Under the pieces are notes generated by a model. That model had not been told where the DNA came from. It saw only the letters and a list, made by a program, of their open reading frames with translations, and did no database searches. Positions 1 to 10,336 of a stretch of 33,075 nucleotides of DNA are shown here, one piece after another. The first letter of the stretch is position 1; every line of letters begins with the position of its first letter. The stretch is from Xanthobacter oligotrophicus (GTDB lineage: Bacteria; Pseudomonadota; Alphaproteobacteria; Rhizobiales; Xanthobacteraceae). The DNA is taken from NCBI RefSeq assembly GCF_008364685.1, contig NZ_VTTL01000008.1, forward strand, positions 279,793 through 312,867, in the 5' to 3' direction. The translations under genes and the position numbers were made by a program.

Positions 1-122
1 AACTTAACCGCAGCCTGCGCGCAGGACGCTCCGTTGGGGGGAGGCGCCGGATCTGCGTGCCGGGAAATCCGCGGCGGATGCCCGGTGAACCGTGATCGTG
101 AAACCAGGTCCGCCGAGCGAGA

Positions 123-144
123 GCGGCCTTTAAGCACAGGCCGC
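123..144 (-). terminator. Hairpin just downstream of the FYDLN-acid gene
   Basis: A 7-bp perfect inverted repeat (GCGGCCT / AGGCCGC, 8-nt loop) begins 8 nt past the stop codon of the minus-strand FYDLN-acid gene. Position fits a transcription end, but no T-run follows on that strand, so an intrinsic terminator is only a possibility. Positions 1-122 hold no gene that I can support. Confidence 0.35.
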
Positions 145-152
145 GTCGGGTA

Positions 153-548
153 TCAAGCCTCTTCGTCGTCCTCGAGGCCTTCACCGATGAGATCGGAGAC
201 GTCGTCCCCATCATCTTCGTCTTCTTCGAGGAAGGTGTCGTCGTCACCGGCCTCGATATCGTCGTCCACGTCCACATCGTCGCCCACGACCACCTTGGCG
301 GGAGCGGAGGCTTCCTCATCCGCCTCTTCAAGGCTGATGACCTCGGCCTCGGTGTCCTCGGGCTCGGCCTCCTCGACCGCGCCACCACGCGGCTCGGCTC
401 GGCTCGAGCCGCGGACGGCAGGCTCGAAATAGGATCGCGGATAGGACTCCCCCGTGAACGGCGACACGACGGGGTCCTTATTCAGGTCGTAGAACTTGCG
501 CCCCGTAACAGGACAGATGCGCTTCGTGCCGAGTTCAGCTTTCGCCAC
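153..548 (-). CDS. FYDLN-acid domain protein (TIGR02300 family)
   Basis: A 131-aa protein of unknown function. A cysteine/glycine-containing N-terminal segment (Cys12, then the FYDLN signature at residues 19-23, and a second turn with SPFTG and YPRSYFEP) leads into a long, very acidic tail rich in Asp and Glu. This is the architecture of the TIGR02300 family, typical of alphaproteobacteria. A longer reading frame extends to 614, but the family starts with (M)AKAELGTKRICP. Here that segment begins with GTG at 548, preceded by a GAGG 9 nt upstream, so the GTG is chosen. The N-terminal fold resembles a small metal-binding ribbon, but no activity is known. It is divergent from aroA, an arrangement often seen in alphaproteobacteria. 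Confidence 0.85.
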   Translation of the reverse strand: MAKAELGTKRICPVTGRKFYDLNKDPVVSPFTGESYPRSYFEPAVRGSSRAEPRGGAVEEAEPEDTEAEVISLEEADEEASAPAKVVVGDDVDVDDDIEAGDDDTFLEEDEDDGDDVSDLIGEGLEDDEEA

Positions 549-646
549 GGCAAAGATCCTCGGAAGGGCTAAACAGGAGCGTGCTCCATTGGCGCCAGAC
601 GTATCCCCTGTCAAGGCCCGATCATCAGCCAGGCGCGGGGCGGTGA

Positions 647-2817
<2,171 letters not shown>

Positions 2818-2821
2818 AACG

Positions 2822-3598
2822 TCAGGCCTTCAGCCGGTCGAAGGTGCGCGCCATCTCCTCGCGGCTCACATGGTCGATCATGGCGGGCTCGAACACGTCG
2901 GTGCCGGCGGCGAAGGCGGCCTCTGCATCAGGCCGCGCCAGGGCGATCCTCAGCGCGCCCACCAAGTCGTAGAGCGCCCAGGGATGGCCCGTATCGCGCA
3001 GCGCCGACTGCAGCGCGCCCTGCACCAGCGCCCGCACCGTGCGGTGGGATTCGGAGACCGGAACCTCATCCGCCTCGCCCTCCAGCGCGGCCACGCAGGC
3101 CTCCTCGTTGAAGGAAACGTGGCCCCGGCAGGCCAGCGGGCGCACCGGATAGATCACGCAGATGCCCTCCACCAGGAACGGGCATTCGCGCCCCAGCGCC
3201 ATGGTGCCGGCGGCTTCGGGCGCGGCGGCGGAGGCGGCGGCGAGGCGCGCGGGCAGGTCGATGCCCACCTTGCGGAAGCCCTCCGCCATGGCCCGCACAT
3301 AGCGCGCCACCATCAGCACCTCGGGCGCGGTGGCCACCACCTGGATGCGGCAGCAGGTGCCACAGCCCTTGCGGCAGGCCAGCGGCGGCAGGTCCTTGGT
3401 CTGCTCGGCCACATTGTGCTCGTAGCTGGAAAAGGCCTGCATCCAGATGCGATCGAGCAGATTCGCCGCGCCCTTGTGGGCATCGAGCGTGGTGCCGAAG
3501 GCTTCATGCTGGGCCCGGAAGAACACGGCCGGCCCAGAGTCCTGAGGCCTGTGCTCTTCACGCGCATCCTCCGCCCGCCCCTCTGAAGCGATCGTCAC
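2822..3598 (-). CDS. YkgJ-family cysteine-cluster protein
   Basis: A 258-aa cytosolic protein with the zinc/iron-chelating YkgJ-type (CxCxxCC) cluster: Cys75, Cys79, Cys82 and Cys83, followed about 50-70 residues later by further cysteines in the CPFL, GxCxxYxxRPLACR and EEAC segments. This Cys pattern with the Tyr-Pro-x-Arg-Pro-x-Ala-Cys-Arg motif is diagnostic for the family, whose members bind Fe-S or zinc; the substrate is unknown. The C-terminal 100 residues are helical and unassigned. The frame is open to 3706, but a perfect GGAGG 6 nt before a GTG at 3598 decides the start. It is convergent with cmk (4-bp gap). Confidence 0.82.
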   Translation of the reverse strand: MTIASEGRAEDAREEHRPQDSGPAVFFRAQHEAFGTTLDAHKGAANLLDRIWMQAFSSYEHNVAEQTKDLPPLACRKGCGTCCRIQVVATAPEVLMVARYVRAMAEGFRKVGIDLPARLAAASAAAPEAAGTMALGRECPFLVEGICVIYPVRPLACRGHVSFNEEACVAALEGEADEVPVSESHRTVRALVQGALQSALRDTGHPWALYDLVGALRIALARPDAEAAFAAGTDVFEPAMIDHVSREEMARTFDRLKA

Positions 3599-3757
3599 GG
3601 CAAGCCTCCAAAAATGCCATCCGCCCGCAACGGGCGCCGCGCCACGCTCCCCAAGATGGGAAGCCGGCGCATTGAGATGGAACAAGCTATGTTTCGTTGG
3701 ATACAACGTTCAACATAGGGAAACTGCGTAGAGGGCTGGGGGAACGGTCACAAAGGG

Positions 3758-3788
3758 GGGAACCCGCACCGGCGCGGCGCGGGTTCCC
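3758..3788 (-). terminator. Rho-independent-like terminator of the ABM gene
   Basis: A 10-bp perfect stem (GGGAACCCGC / GCGGGTTCCC) with an 11-nt loop starts 6 nt beyond the stop of the minus-strand ABM-domain gene. On that strand it is followed by CCCTTTG, a weak U tract. Good position and stem, poor tail. Confidence 0.6.
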
Positions 3789-3794
3789 GTGCGC

Positions 3795-4094
3795 TCAGAA
3801 GAAGGAGCCGACCACGCTGGTGTGCTCCACCGACGGCGGGCTGGCGAAATGGGGGCTGGCGAGGCGGCGCCATTCCTGGAATTCGGGGGCGTTGCGGAAG
3901 TGGACCATGTGGTCCTCCACGCTGTCCCAGGTCACCACCAGATAATAGCGGCTGGGCGTTTCCACCGAGCGTTGGAGCGACAGGCCGCGGCAGCCGCGCG
4001 ACTTCTGGAAGAAGGGGGCGGCTTCCTTCACCCCGGCCTCGAAGGCGGCTTCAGAGCCTTCCTTGATGTCGAGGGTGGCGATCTCATAGACCAT
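3795..4094 (-). CDS. Antibiotic biosynthesis monooxygenase (ABM) domain protein
   Basis: A 99-aa single-domain protein of the dimeric alpha/beta-barrel ABM type. It begins MVYEIATLDIKEG and carries the typical F-x-x-x-xxG pattern (AAPFFQKSRGCRG), then a strand with YYLVVTWDSVEDHMVHF and EFQEWRR near the C-terminus. Family members are small quinol or polyketide monooxygenases or stress-related proteins, and the substrate cannot be read from sequence. ATG at 4094 is preceded by AAGGA at 7 nt; an upstream GTG at 4109 is possible. It appears monocistronic with its own terminator hairpin. Confidence 0.75.
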   Translation of the reverse strand: MVYEIATLDIKEGSEAAFEAGVKEAAPFFQKSRGCRGLSLQRSVETPSRYYLVVTWDSVEDHMVHFRNAPEFQEWRRLASPHFASPPSVEHTSVVGSFF

Positions 4095-4264
4095 GATGTT
4101 TTCCTTCACAGCGGCGGCCCGTCCGCGCCGCCGCGCGGGACATTAAGGCTTCGCCCCGTCGAGGCAAGATCGCCCGGCCCCTGTCCGCGCGGCCGCCAAT
4201 GGACTTGCCAAGCCGGGATGGAAGAGGCAAACCCGCACCATCATTGCGAAACACGAGCTTTGCC

Positions 4265-4678
4265 ATGGCCCATTGGCTCTACAAGTCCGAACCCTTCAAA
4301 TGGTCGTGGGACATGCAGGTAAAGGCTGGCGCCAAGGGCACCCACTGGGACGGGGTGCGCAACCACCTCGCCAAGCAGCAGCTCCTGGCCATGAAGAAGG
4401 GCGACACCGGCTTCTTCTACCATTCCAACGAGGGCAAGGAGATCGTCGGCATCGTGGAGGTCATCAAGGAGGCCTACCCCGACCCCTCCGACCCCTCGGG
4501 CAAGTTCTTCATGGTGGACATCAAGGCGGTGAAGCCCCTGAAGACCCCGGTGACGCTCGCCGCCGTCAAGGCCGAGCCCCGGCTGCAGGAGATGGCGCTC
4601 ATCAAGTTCTCCCGCCTCTCGGTGCAGCCGGTGAGCGATGAGGAATGGGACATCGTCTGCGGGATGGGCGGGGTGTGA
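4265..4678 (+). CDS. EVE domain-containing protein
   Basis: A 137-aa protein consisting of one EVE domain, a PUA-like fold that reads modified bases in nucleic acid. Visible family marks are the start MAHWLYKSEP, WDGVRNHLAKQ, the GDTGFFYHSNEGKEIVGIVEV core, DPSGKFFMVDI and the LIKFSRLSVQPVSDEEW end. Length matches stand-alone bacterial EVE proteins (human THYN1 relatives). The frame is open to 4199, but the conserved start is the ATG at 4265. Its stop overlaps the GTG of the next gene (GTGA), so it is coupled to a methyltransferase. Its ligand is unknown. Confidence 0.88.
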   Translation: MAHWLYKSEPFKWSWDMQVKAGAKGTHWDGVRNHLAKQQLLAMKKGDTGFFYHSNEGKEIVGIVEVIKEAYPDPSDPSGKFFMVDIKAVKPLKTPVTLAAVKAEPRLQEMALIKFSRLSVQPVSDEEWDIVCGMGGV

Positions 4679-5334
4679 GCCGGCCCATCGCCGACCCGCT
4701 CGCCTTCATCCGCGCCGAAACCCGCCTGAACCCGGTGCCGCTGGTGCCGGAAATCTCGCTCCATGTGGCCGACGAGGCCGTGCCCCTCTGGCAGCGCACC
4801 GAGGAGGAACTGGGCGAGATGGGCCTGCCGCCGCCGTTCTGGGCCTTCGCCTGGGCCGGCGGGCAGGCGCTGGCCCGCCATGTGCTCGACCATCCCGAAA
4901 CGGTGGCGGGCAGGAACGTGCTGGATTTCGCCTCCGGCTCCGGCCTTGTGGGCATCGCCGCCATGAAGGCGGGGGCGGGAGCCGTCACCTGCGCCGACAT
5001 CGACCCCTTCGCCTGCGCCGCCATCGGCCTGAACGGGGAAGCGAACGGCGTCGCCCTCATCGCCGCCGAGCAGGACCTCATCGGCACCGACGCCGGCTGG
5101 GACGCCGTGCTCGCCGGCGACATCGCCTATGAGAAGGACCTGTCCGCGCGGGTGTTCGACTGGCTACTGGCCCTCAGCGCGCGCGGCGCCACCGTGCTCA
5201 TCGGCGATCCCGGCCGCACCTATTTGCCGAAGGACCGGCTGGAGCACCTCGCCGAATACAGCGTGCCGGTGACGCGCGAGCTGGAGGACATGGAGATCAA
5301 GCGCACCAGCGTCTGGCGCCCCAAAGGGGCGTAG
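4675..5334 (+). CDS. MTF16-type class I methyltransferase, candidate ETF-beta lysine methyltransferase
   Basis: A 219-aa SAM-dependent methyltransferase. SAM-binding motif I is LDFASGSGLVGIA (residues 83-95), the acidic post-I motif is ADID (107-110), and a D-x-x-Y motif, DIAY, sits at 149-152. D-x-x-Y is characteristic of the MTF16 group, which contains METTL20. METTL20 and its alphaproteobacterial relatives methylate lysines on the electron transfer flavoprotein beta subunit, so that is the best guess for the substrate. GTG at 4675 overlaps the EVE stop by 4 nt; the frame is open further upstream but only inside the EVE gene. It forms a two-gene operon with the EVE gene. Confidence 0.82.
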   Translation: MSRPIADPLAFIRAETRLNPVPLVPEISLHVADEAVPLWQRTEEELGEMGLPPPFWAFAWAGGQALARHVLDHPETVAGRNVLDFASGSGLVGIAAMKAGAGAVTCADIDPFACAAIGLNGEANGVALIAAEQDLIGTDAGWDAVLAGDIAYEKDLSARVFDWLLALSARGATVLIGDPGRTYLPKDRLEHLAEYSVPVTRELEDMEIKRTSVWRPKGA

Positions 5335-5346
5335 ACCGGCGCGCCC

Positions 5347-5658
5347 TCAGCACGGCCCCTCCGGCTTGCTGCAGAAGGCCTTGTGCAGCGCCTCGATGAT
5401 GTGGAGCACCTCCTCGCGGGCGATGCGGTAGTGCACGCTCGTGCCTTCGCGCCGGGCCTCCACCAGTCCGTCGGCGCGCAGGCGCATGAGCTGCTGCGAC
5501 ATGGGCACCTGCTCGATGCCCAGCTCATCCCGTAACTGGCCCACCGATTTCTCCCCACTTCCCAGCGCACACAGCACCAGAAGGCGCTGCGGATGGGAAA
5601 GGCTGCGCATCAGCTCGGCCGCCCGTTCCGAAGCGGGCATCATATCAACAACATTCAT
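5347..5658 (-). CDS. ArsR-family repressor, BigR/SqrR/YgaV-type persulfide sensor
   Basis: A 103-aa winged-helix repressor. LSHPQRLLVLCAL, the recognition region PMSQQLMRLRADGLVEARREG and the wing VHYRI are visible. Cys30 and Cys96 align with the two cysteines that form the tetrasulfide switch of BigR, SqrR and YgaV (Cys42/Cys108 in BigR). There is one more Cys at the C-terminus (103). This pair marks sensors of reactive sulfur species that leave DNA when persulfidated. The gene is divergent from the DUF2892-RND operon and an ATTC-N8-GAAT repeat overlaps its start. No Shine-Dalgarno precedes ATG 5658, and a TATAAA lies only about 10 nt upstream on this strand, so it may be leaderless. A long frame continues upstream to 6561 but is antisense to the adaptor gene. 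Confidence 0.88.
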   Translation of the reverse strand: MNVVDMMPASERAAELMRSLSHPQRLLVLCALGSGEKSVGQLRDELGIEQVPMSQQLMRLRADGLVEARREGTSVHYRIAREEVLHIIEALHKAFCSKPEGPC

Positions 5659-5675
5659 GATCTTGAATTTATAAT
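5653..5675. promoter_or_regulatory. BigR/SqrR-type operator and divergent promoter
   Basis: ATTC-N8-GAAT (5653-5668) is the inverted repeat described for SqrR-type repressors. It overlaps the repressor's start codon. A perfect TATAAT follows at 5670-5675 on the plus strand, so the operator fills the -35/-10 spacer region of the DUF2892-RND promoter. TATAAA on the minus strand (5673-5668) could serve the repressor gene itself. This AT-rich patch stands out in very GC-rich surroundings. Confidence 0.65.
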
Positions 5676-5743
5676 GTTTGAATGTTAAGTGCAAACGACC
5701 ACGCACGGGCACGGGGCCCACGCGTTTTCGAGGAACCAAGATA

Positions 5744-5947
5744 ATGTCGGTTGATCGCGCCGTCATGCTGTTTGCCGGGGTCATGGTGCTGGCCTCCCTC
5801 GGCCTCGGCCTTTTCGTGTCGCTGTATTGGTTCTGGCTCACCGCCTTCGTGGGCGCGAACCTGATGCAGGCGTCCCTCACCGGCTTCTGCCCGGCCGCCA
5901 TGGTGCTGAAGAAGCTGGGCCTGAAGCCCGGCGTCGCCTTCTCCTGA
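5744..5947 (+). CDS. DUF2892 (YgaP-like transmembrane domain) protein
   Basis: A 67-aa inner-membrane protein with two predicted transmembrane helices (about residues 5-24 and 28-47) and the GFCPAAMVLKKLGL end typical of the DUF2892/YgaP membrane domain. The Cys in GFCP is the conserved family cysteine. In E. coli YgaP this domain is fused to a rhodanese and controlled by the persulfide sensor YgaV; here it stands alone beside a YgaV/BigR-like repressor. The start is ATG 5744 with GAGGAA upstream; a TTG at 5678 is unlikely. It is the first gene of the probable operon with the RND adaptor and pump. A role in handling reactive sulfur is inferred from context. Confidence 0.8.
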   Translation: MSVDRAVMLFAGVMVLASLGLGLFVSLYWFWLTAFVGANLMQASLTGFCPAAMVLKKLGLKPGVAFS

Positions 5948-5986
5948 GCCCGCGCCCGGCGCCGGCCGGGCCGAAGAGACCTTAAG

Positions 5987-7015
5987 ATGCACCTGCCCTC
6001 CCACTCGCTCCTTGCAGCGCTTCTCACCGCACTCCTTGCCCCTCCCCTGGCCTCCGCCCGTGCAGCGGCGGAGGATTTCACCGTGCGCCTGGAGCAGGTG
6101 CCGGAGCTGAAAGCCGTGTTCGGCGAGGTGGAAAGCCGCACCGTCGTGCCCGCCCGCGCCCGCATCGGCGGCAGCCTGCGGGCGGTCTCGGTGTCCGAGG
6201 GCAGCCAGGTGAAGGAGAGCGACGAGATCGCTTTGGTGGTGGACGACAAGCTCGCCCTCACCCTCAACGCCGCAGACGCCAGGATCAAGGAGCTGCGGTC
6301 CCAGCTCGAAAACGCCCGCGTCGAGCTGGACCGCACCCAGCAGCTGGTGGCCAAAGGCGTCGCCAGCCAGAGCCGGCTGGATACGGGCAAGACCCAGTTC
6401 GACGTGGCCACCAACCAGGTCACCGCCGCCGAGGCCGACCGCGCCGTGGTGCTCCAGCGCGCCCGCGAGGGCGCCGTGCTGGCGCCTGCGGACGGGCGGG
6501 TGCTCACCGTTCCAGTGACGCCGGGCAGCGTGGTGCTGGCCGGCGACGAGATCGCCCGCATCGCCTCCGGCCCCTATTACCTGCGCCTCAGCCTGCCCGA
6601 GCGCCACGCCGCCGACATCCGCGAGGGCGGCACGGTCCGCATCGGCCGGCGCGGCATCACGCAGGATACGGCCGGGACGCCGGCCACCGCCCGCCTTGGC
6701 CGGGTGGTGAAGGTCTATCCGGAAATCACCGCCGGCCGGGTCATGGCGGACGTGGAGGTGGACGGCCTCGGCGATTATTTCGTCAACGAGCGCACTTTGG
6801 TGTGGGTGGAGATCGGCCGCCGCGCCGTGCTCGCCATTCCCCCTGCCCTGGTCTCGACCCGCCACGGCATCGATTATGTGCGCGTTGCCACGCCGCACGG
6901 CGCCCTCGACGTGCCCGTGGTGCTCGGCGCGCGCCTCGCCGATGCCGCCGGCGAACGGGTGGAGGTGCTCACCGGCCTTGCCGACGGCGACCGGATCCAG
7001 GCGCCGGGGCACTGA
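5987..7015 (+). CDS. RND efflux periplasmic adaptor (HlyD/MFP family)
   Basis: A 342-aa membrane fusion protein that bridges an RND pump and an outer-membrane channel. It has a signal peptide of about 25 residues ending ASARA. A first lipoyl half follows around RIGGSLRAVSVSEGSQVKESDEI, then a coiled-coil hairpin (KELRSQLENARVELDRTQQLV onward), the second lipoyl half near LAPADGRVLTVPVTPGSVV, then beta-barrel and membrane-proximal domains. There is no lipobox, so anchoring is uncertain. The stop lies 1 nt before the pump's ATG, so the two are co-translated. No TolC-like partner is in the window. Confidence 0.92.
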   Translation: MHLPSHSLLAALLTALLAPPLASARAAAEDFTVRLEQVPELKAVFGEVESRTVVPARARIGGSLRAVSVSEGSQVKESDEIALVVDDKLALTLNAADARIKELRSQLENARVELDRTQQLVAKGVASQSRLDTGKTQFDVATNQVTAAEADRAVVLQRAREGAVLAPADGRVLTVPVTPGSVVLAGDEIARIASGPYYLRLSLPERHAADIREGGTVRIGRRGITQDTAGTPATARLGRVVKVYPEITAGRVMADVEVDGLGDYFVNERTLVWVEIGRRAVLAIPPALVSTRHGIDYVRVATPHGALDVPVVLGARLADAAGERVEVLTGLADGDRIQAPGH

Positions 7016-7016
7016 C

Positions 7017-10000
7017 ATGACCAGCAAGACCCGCTCCCTCGGCCTCGCCGGCGTGTTGACGCGCGCCTTCATCACCTCGCCGCTGACGCCGCTGCTGCTC
7101 ATCGCTGCCTTCGCCTTCGGCCTCATCGCCCTTGTCACCCTGCCGCGCGAGGAGGAGCCGCAGATCTCGGTGCCCATGGTGGACATCTCCGTCTCGGCCC
7201 AGGGCCTGAAAGCGGAAGACGCGGTGAAGCTCGTCACCGAGCCGCTGGAGACCATCGTCAAGGCCATCGACGGGGTGGAGCACGTCTATTCCACCACCCA
7301 GGACGACGGCGTCATCGTCACCGCCCGCTTCCTCACCGGCACCAGCCCGGATGCCGCCATCCTGCGCGCGCACGAGAAGGTGCGCGCCAATCTCGACCGC
7401 ATCCCGGTGGGCATCACCGAGCCCCTCATCGTCGGGCGCTCCATCGACGACGTGGCCATCCTGGTCCTCACCCTGACCCCGAAGCCGGAGGCGGCGGAGC
7501 GCTGGACCGCCAACGCCCTCACCCGGGTCGCCCGCGAGCTTCAGGCGGACATCGCCAAGCTTCCCGACATCGGCCTCACCTACATGGTGGGGGAGCAGCC
7601 GGAACAGATCCGCGTCGCGCCCGATCCCGAGCGCCTGTCGCTCTATGGCATCACGCTGGCCCAGCTCGCCGGCAAGCTCGAGGGCGCCAACCGCACATTC
7701 AATACCGGCACCGTGCGCGAGGCCGCATCCCAGCGCACCCTCGTCGCCGGGCAAACGCTCCAGACCCCGGCGGAAATCGGCGATATCCTCGTCACCGCGC
7801 GCGATGGGCGCCCGGTCTATGTGCGCGACGTGGCTCAGGTGACCCTTGCCACCGACACCGCCGAGACCCGCGTGTTCCATGTGGCGAAGATCGCGGACGG
7901 CCTTGCCCGCCGCCCCGCCGTGTCGCTCGCCATCGCCAAGCGGCCCGGCACCAATGCGGTGGTGATCGCCGAAGCCGTCCTGCGTCAGATCGAGGCCGCT
8001 CACGGCGGCATGCTGCCGGCGGACGTGGAGGTGCAGGTCACCCGCAATTACGGCGAGAGCGCCAACGAGAAGGCCAACGAGCTGCTGCTGCACCTCGGCC
8101 TCGCCACGGTCTCCATCGTGGTGCTGGTGGGCTTTGCCATCGGCCGGCGCGAGGCGCTGGTGGTGGCGGTGGTGATCCCCACCACCATCCTGCTCACCCT
8201 CTTTGCCGCCCGGCTCATGGGCTACACCCTGAACCGGGTGAGCCTGTTCGCGCTCATCTTCTCCATCGGCATCCTGGTGGACGACGCCATCGTCGTCATC
8301 GAGAACATCGCCCGGCACTGGGCCATGAAGGACGGCCGCACCCGCGCCGAAGCCGCCATCGACGCGGTGGCGGAGGTGGGCAACCCCACCATCGTGGCGA
8401 CGCTCACCGTGGTGGCGGCGCTGCTGCCCATGCTGTTCGTGTCCGGCATGATGGGGCCATACATGAGCCCCATCCCCGCCAACGCCTCGGCGGCCATGGT
8501 GTTCTCGTTCTTCGTGGCGGTGGTGCTCACGCCCTGGCTGATGCTGAAGCTCGCCGGCCATGAGAATGGCGCTGCGATCCATGCCGAGGCGGCGGACGGC
8601 GGTCGGCTCGGGCGTTTCTATCGCCGCGTGGCCGCGCCCATCCTCGCCTCGCGGGCGCGCTCGGGTGCCTTCCTCGCCGTGGTGGGGGTGGCCACATTGG
8701 CCTCGCTCAGCCTGTTCTACACCCACGGCGTGACGGTGAAGCTCTTGCCGTTCGACAACAAGACCGAGCTGGCCGTCATCCTCGACCTGCCCGCCGACAC
8801 CTCGGTGGAGACCACCAACCGCACCCTGCAGGACATGGTGACCGCGCTGGCGGACCTGCCGGAGGCGGTCGCGTTCCAGACTCATGCAGGCACGGCGGCG
8901 CCCTTCAATTTCAACGGGCTGGTGCGCCATTACGGGCTCAGGTCCGCACCCCGGCAGGGCGACGTCGAGATCACCCTCCAGCCCAAGGGCGCGCGCAGCC
9001 GGGCGAGCCACGCCATCGCCCTCGACGTGCGCGCGCGGCTGAAAGCCATCCCCCTGCCCGCCGGTAGCGCGCTGAAGGTGGTGGAGCCGCCCCCCGGCCC
9101 GCCGGTGCTGGCGACCCTGCTCGCCGAGATCTACGGCCCCGACCCGGACACCCGCCGCGCGGTCGCCCGCAAGGTGCGCGCGGCGTTCGAGAGCGTGCCC
9201 TATATCGTCGACGTGGACGACAGCTTCGGCACGCCGGGCGAGCGGGTGCGCCTTGCCATCGACCAGGACAATCTCGAATTCTACAAGGTGGAGCAGGCCG
9301 ACGTTTACGATGCCATCCGCTCCGTCTTCACCGGGGCGACCCTGGGCTATTCCCATCGCGGCGGCGGGCGCGCGCCCATTCCCATCCGCCTCGCCCTGCC
9401 CAAGGGCGAGCAGGCGGTGGACCCGCGCACCCTCTCCACCCCGGTTCCGGCCAACGCCCTGCCAGGCGGGCGCGGCGTGGTGGAACTGGGCGACGTGGTG
9501 CGCGTGGTGCGCGAGCCGGCCTCCTTCCCCATCTTCCGCCACAACGGACGGGCCGCCGAAATGGTCTCTGCCGACCTCGCCGGGGCCTATGAGGCCCCCG
9601 TCTATGGCATGCTCGCGGTGTCGAAGGCGCTGGCGGCGGCGGATTTCGGCGACCTGCCCAAGCCCGACATCACCCTCCACGGCCAGCCCACCGACGAGAG
9701 CCGCCCCACCCTGCTGTGGGACGGCGAATGGGAGGTGACCTATGTGACCTTCCGCGACATGGGCGCGGCGTTCGGCGTGGCCATCCTCGGCATCTACATC
9801 CTGGTGGTGGCGCAGTTCGGCTCGTTCAAGCTGCCGCTGGTGATCCTGACGCCCATCCCGCTGACCTTCATCGGCATCATGGCGGGACATTGGCTGTTCG
9901 GCGCGCCGTTCTCGGCCACGTCCATGATCGGCTTCATCGCGCTGGCGGGCATCATCGTGCGCAATTCCATCCTGCTGGTGGACTTCATCCGCCACGCCCG

Positions 10001-10235
10001 CGCGCCGGGCCGCCCCCTCGCCGACGTGCTGCTGGAGGCGGGCGCCATCCGCTTCAAGCCGATCCTCCTGACCGCGCTCGCGGCCATGATCGGGGCGGCG
10101 GTGATCCTCACCGATCCCATCTTCCAGGGCCTCGCCCTTTCACTGCTGTTCGGCCTCGCCTCCTCCACGGCGCTGACGGTGCTGGTGATCCCCGCCATCT
10201 ACGTGGTGCTGCGGGGCGAGCGGAAGACGGCCTGA
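7017..10235 (+). CDS. RND efflux permease (AcrB/HAE1-like)
   Basis: A 1072-aa proton-driven inner-membrane pump, the usual length for the AcrB superfamily. It has TM1 near residues 20-42, a first large periplasmic loop (starting LPREEEPQISVPMV), TM2-6, a second loop and TM8-12. The proton-relay aspartates are D422 and D423 in ILVDDAIVVIEN (AcrB D407/D408). In TM10 the usual Lys940 position is Arg982 (IIVRNSILLVDF), seen in one group of these pumps. No HME-type metal motif is evident, so the substrate is not predictable; control by a persulfide-type repressor suggests sulfur or redox-active compounds. It ends 101 bp before the tRNA. Confidence 0.94.
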   Translation: MTSKTRSLGLAGVLTRAFITSPLTPLLLIAAFAFGLIALVTLPREEEPQISVPMVDISVSAQGLKAEDAVKLVTEPLETIVKAIDGVEHVYSTTQDDGVIVTARFLTGTSPDAAILRAHEKVRANLDRIPVGITEPLIVGRSIDDVAILVLTLTPKPEAAERWTANALTRVARELQADIAKLPDIGLTYMVGEQPEQIRVAPDPERLSLYGITLAQLAGKLEGANRTFNTGTVREAASQRTLVAGQTLQTPAEIGDILVTARDGRPVYVRDVAQVTLATDTAETRVFHVAKIADGLARRPAVSLAIAKRPGTNAVVIAEAVLRQIEAAHGGMLPADVEVQVTRNYGESANEKANELLLHLGLATVSIVVLVGFAIGRREALVVAVVIPTTILLTLFAARLMGYTLNRVSLFALIFSIGILVDDAIVVIENIARHWAMKDGRTRAEAAIDAVAEVGNPTIVATLTVVAALLPMLFVSGMMGPYMSPIPANASAAMVFSFFVAVVLTPWLMLKLAGHENGAAIHAEAADGGRLGRFYRRVAAPILASRARSGAFLAVVGVATLASLSLFYTHGVTVKLLPFDNKTELAVILDLPADTSVETTNRTLQDMVTALADLPEAVAFQTHAGTAAPFNFNGLVRHYGLRSAPRQGDVEITLQPKGARSRASHAIALDVRARLKAIPLPAGSALKVVEPPPGPPVLATLLAEIYGPDPDTRRAVARKVRAAFESVPYIVDVDDSFGTPGERVRLAIDQDNLEFYKVEQADVYDAIRSVFTGATLGYSHRGGGRAPIPIRLALPKGEQAVDPRTLSTPVPANALPGGRGVVELGDVVRVVREPASFPIFRHNGRAAEMVSADLAGAYEAPVYGMLAVSKALAAADFGDLPKPDITLHGQPTDESRPTLLWDGEWEVTYVTFRDMGAAFGVAILGIYILVVAQFGSFKLPLVILTPIPLTFIGIMAGHWLFGAPFSATSMIGFIALAGIIVRNSILLVDFIRHARAPGRPLADVLLEAGAIRFKPILLTALAAMIGAAVILTDPIFQGLALSLLFGLASSTALTVLVIPAIYVVLRGERKTA

Positions 10236-10290
10236 GGCAAGCCCATGGTGGACAGCGCAGGATTGGCACGGATTTCGCGCCCCGGGGCGC

Positions 10291-10319
10291 TTGACAGCAT
10301 GGGGCCCCAACTCATAAAT
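10291..10319 (+). promoter_or_regulatory. Sigma70-type promoter of tRNA-Ala
   Basis: TTGACA at 10291-10296 and ATAAAT at 10314-10319 (17-bp spacing; CATAAA at 16 bp is the alternative) end 17 bp before the tRNA. The spacer contains the palindrome TGGGGCCCCA, and a 14-bp perfect palindrome GCGCCCCGGGGCGC (10277-10290) abuts the -35 box; it may also mark the end of the RND transcript. Confidence 0.7.
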
Positions 10320-10336
10320 GGCGCCTCCCACGGATC

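Noticed and set aside
5659-6561. N-terminal extension of the ArsR frame to 404 aa
   Set aside because: The upstream part is antisense to the adaptor and DUF2892 genes; the ArsR domain starts at 5658.
6969-9995. A 1008-codon open frame on the minus strand opposite the RND pump
   Set aside because: Antisense to a clear RND permease. Composition is His/Gly/Asp-rich shadow of GC-rich codons with no recognisable domain.
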